Of a stretch of DNA of 64,000 bases, positions 61,956-64,000 are shown one piece after another. The notes under the pieces were generated by a model. It did no database searches, was not told the origin of the DNA, and saw only the letters and a list, made by a program, of their open reading frames with translations. A program made the position numbers and the translations under genes. How positions within the stretch are numbered: the first letter of the stretch is position 1; each line of letters starts with the position of its first letter. The DNA is from Dendrolimus kikuchii. Lineage: Eukaryota; Arthropoda; Insecta; Lepidoptera; Lasiocampidae. Where the stretch lies: assembly GCA_019925095.2 (NCBI GenBank), contig CM034389.1:19269435-19333434 (forward strand), read 5' to 3'.

Positions 61956-62337
61956 TCAATTGTTAGCAATATTCAACTTATGATTAAGATCAGCATATAA
62001 ATCACGAAGTTCTTCCTCTTTCTCTTCAAAGGCGTTATCAATTCTTTGGCACTTAAAGTTCATGTCATCAATGAATTGGTCCCATTCCTTTTGCCTTTTC
62101 TCACGGTTGGCAGCTCGCTTTTGTTCATTTACCTGTAACCATAAAACTTTTATAACCAGGTACCTAATAAAATTAATAATACATAACTCTTATTTTAAAC
62201 AAATAAATTTGATATTTTGAATAGAAACAATTAAAAAGTTATTTATTTATAATCTTAAAATTAAGATTATTTAAAACTTATTTCCCCACTCAATGTTGGA
62301 TAATGTTCCATTAATCTTGTAAGTAAATCATCAGTTA
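61956..62337 (-). pseudogene. BLOC1S5: BLOC1S5 (Muted)-like gene, only N-terminal and C-terminal exons present
   Basis: BLOC1S5 is a coiled-coil subunit of BLOC-1, the complex that sorts cargo to lysosome-related organelles. Exon 62278-62337 encodes 'DDLLTRLMEHYPTLSGEI', matching the family's N-terminal 'RLLDHRPVIQGE' block. Exon 61956-62132 encodes 'VNEQKRAANREKRQKEWDQF' followed by a charged coiled coil with 'LRDLYADLNHKL' and a TGA stop, matching the C-terminal end. The first exon ends in phase 1 and the second is read from phase 0, so they cannot be joined directly. About 80-90 residues of central coiled coil are missing from the 145 bp between them, which are plain AT-rich intron. Either the centre was deleted (copy dead), the assembly lost a piece, or this is a retained fragment. 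Any first exon upstream of 62337 was not found with confidence. Confidence 0.6.
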
Positions 62338-62432
62338 CTGTGAAAATAAATAAGGTTTGAATATTATTAATATTTAGAATAATTTTCCAAAATGTGCATA
62401 GTATTATCATGGACATTAGGCAATAAATATAC

Positions 62433-62435
<3 letters not shown>

Positions 62436-62473
<38 letters not shown>

Positions 62474-62505
62474 TATTGCCATTGCCGCATAATACAGCTG
62501 TGCAA

Positions 62506-62577
<72 letters not shown>

Positions 62578-62609
62578 TTGCACAGCTGTATTATGCGGCA
62601 ATAAATATT
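62436..62609. repeat. Two (TA)n runs with a long palindrome
   Basis: A TA run at 62436-62468 is followed by a 41-base arm (62468-62508), a second TA run of about 66 bp, and the reverse of the arm (62575-62609). The left arm has one extra 'attgcc'. Confidence 0.85.
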
Positions 62610-62719
62610 GTTTTCTTTCTTTTTACATATGTATATAGCAACTTCTGGATATAGGAATGGAATTATAGTGGCCCCTTCGCTGTTGTCATAACCAAAATCC
62701 ACTGTATTTGACAGCATTC

Positions 62720-63030
62720 AATTGGTGTCATCCAGAGGTTTTCATTTATTGAAACAGATAAACTAAATCCTCTACAAATTACTAGAATTATAATAAGTAT
62801 AATATTTGTGCTTATTCACTGCTATGAAAAATGTCAGGGGAAATGGAAACAAAACATACACCTTTATGGCAATTGTACACAAGTTTGACATAATCATATA
62901 ATACTGGCTGTGCCTGTGACGTCGTCCGCGTGGAATTTGCTTTCAAAACCCTCCGATTTTGAAACATTCTTCATTGGTGCTCCGCTCTTATTGGTCATAG
63001 CGTGATGATATATAGCCTATAGCCTTCCTC
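62720..63030. repeat. AT-rich DNA and a degenerate 'gacgtcgtccgcgt' repeat
   Basis: From about 62905 it carries 'ctggctgtgcctgtgacgtc' and 'gtccgcgtggaatttg', a further dispersed repeat type that runs into the 63043 element. Upstream of that I see nothing. Confidence 0.4.
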
Positions 63031-63149
63031 GATAAATGGGCTATCCAACACTAAAAGAATTTTTCAAATCAGACCAGTAGTTCCTGAGATTAGCGCGTTT
63101 AATCAAACAATATTATATTAGTATATTTGGCTACAACGCTAATACATAC

Positions 63150-63690
63150 TTACATTTTAAATATCGCGATATCTTTTGAATCAAACGTCCGAATTGAATA
63201 ATTCAAAAAGTTCTAGAAAGGTATTGAATTCGTCTTGAATATGGAGTAATTTATTTTGATAAGGATTAATACCAAGGTACAAAATAAAGAGTTTTTGAAG
63301 AGACGGCATTTTAATTATTTAAAAAAATAAAAGAAAACACTTATTGTGGGATAACTACAATAGTTAGACATATGGTTACGCGATATTTTTTGTAGACAAA
63401 TTTATGTTCTGCAAAGTGGTAGTACATTGTTTTGTTCTATAATCAATAGTTTTCGCAGCGCACGCCGTGTAAGGATTTTTTCGAGTCATTTTTTACACCT
63501 TGGGTTACATTATTGGACTTTTAGTAAGGATCCCTAATTTTTTTGAAAATATAATATAGCCTATAGCCTTCCTGGATAAATGTACTATTCAACACTGAAA
63601 GAATTTTTCAAATCGGACCAGCGGTTCATGAGATTAGGAGATTAGTGTGTTTAAATAAACAAACTCTTCAGCTTTATAATATTAGTATAG
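63150..63690 (-). repeat. ~530-bp interspersed repeat, reverse copy
   Basis: Inverted relative to 55566-56095, with the same order of blocks read on the other strand, ending 'ctttataatattagtataga'. About 7 kb separates the two copies. Confidence 0.65.
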
Positions 63691-64000
63691 ATTAGTCTAT
63701 GTTGACTATTATGGACATATTCTAATGTGGCAAAAAAAAATGATGTTAAAACAATATTTTGATAAATGTGACCAATTGACCATATCTTATAGAATAAAGT
63801 TGGTTTCTTTTAAAGGTGCAGTTTCATTAGTGAAAGTATTACAGATATTGGTTGGTTCATGCAAATAGGGGTTTAGTGTATTAATTGAGAGGTAAAATTG
63901 TTCATGACTTTAAATATTAACAGATAACATATGTACATACACTAATGTTGATATGCATGGACAGCATTTTTTAACACTTTAAATAAAACACATTCAACCA

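Overview
This is an AT-rich, intron-dense animal nuclear window. It most likely comes from a moth or butterfly. The evidence is short exons with GT/AG introns, insect-like protein families, and many copies of repeats of a lepidopteran type (RTE-like LINE tails ending in a CATA microsatellite, tRNA-derived SINEs, and elements carrying a 'cgacttcgtcc' core). The species cannot be fixed from the sequence alone. I see no prokaryotic operon, CRISPR array or virus.

Layout. (1) 178-7334, minus: ten exons of a sodium/solute symporter of the SLC5 family (gene A), running off the left edge. (2) 8240-25508, minus: a second, tandem SLC5 paralogue (gene B) with matching exon sizes. It lacks about 109 coding bases exactly where LINE fragments sit, so this copy looks broken. 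(3) 27412-31164, plus: a complete six-exon gene for the RNA exosome ring subunit RRP42 (EXOSC7). (4) 31.2-37.6 kb: retroelement debris and a 184-bp tandem repeat. (5) 37617-48890, minus: a complete seven-exon gene for the autophagy receptor p62/sequestosome-1 (ref(2)P), with PB1, ZZ, LIR and UBA modules. (6) 52.3-54.1 kb, minus: spliced, coding-like segments I could not identify. (7) 54.5-57.0 kb: two copies of a foldback element built from a 26-bp minisatellite. (8) 57212-57977, plus: two exons that join into a THAP zinc finger, with a MITE in the intron. (9) 60669-61841, minus: TMEM199/Vma12, a V-ATPase assembly factor. (10) 61956-62337, minus: two exons matching both ends of BLOC1S5 (Muted), with the centre of the protein absent.

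The genes do not form one pathway. p62 (autophagy), TMEM199 (V-ATPase assembly) and BLOC1S5 (lysosome-related organelles) all concern the endolysosomal system, but their proximity may be chance. Gene models were built by hand: exon phases were checked to close, and exon lengths were compared between the two SLC5 paralogues.

The most novel-looking features are the minisatellite foldback family, the lost exon in gene B, the incomplete BLOC1S5, the unlisted THAP finger, and a set of well-delimited transposon insertions with exact target-site duplications.
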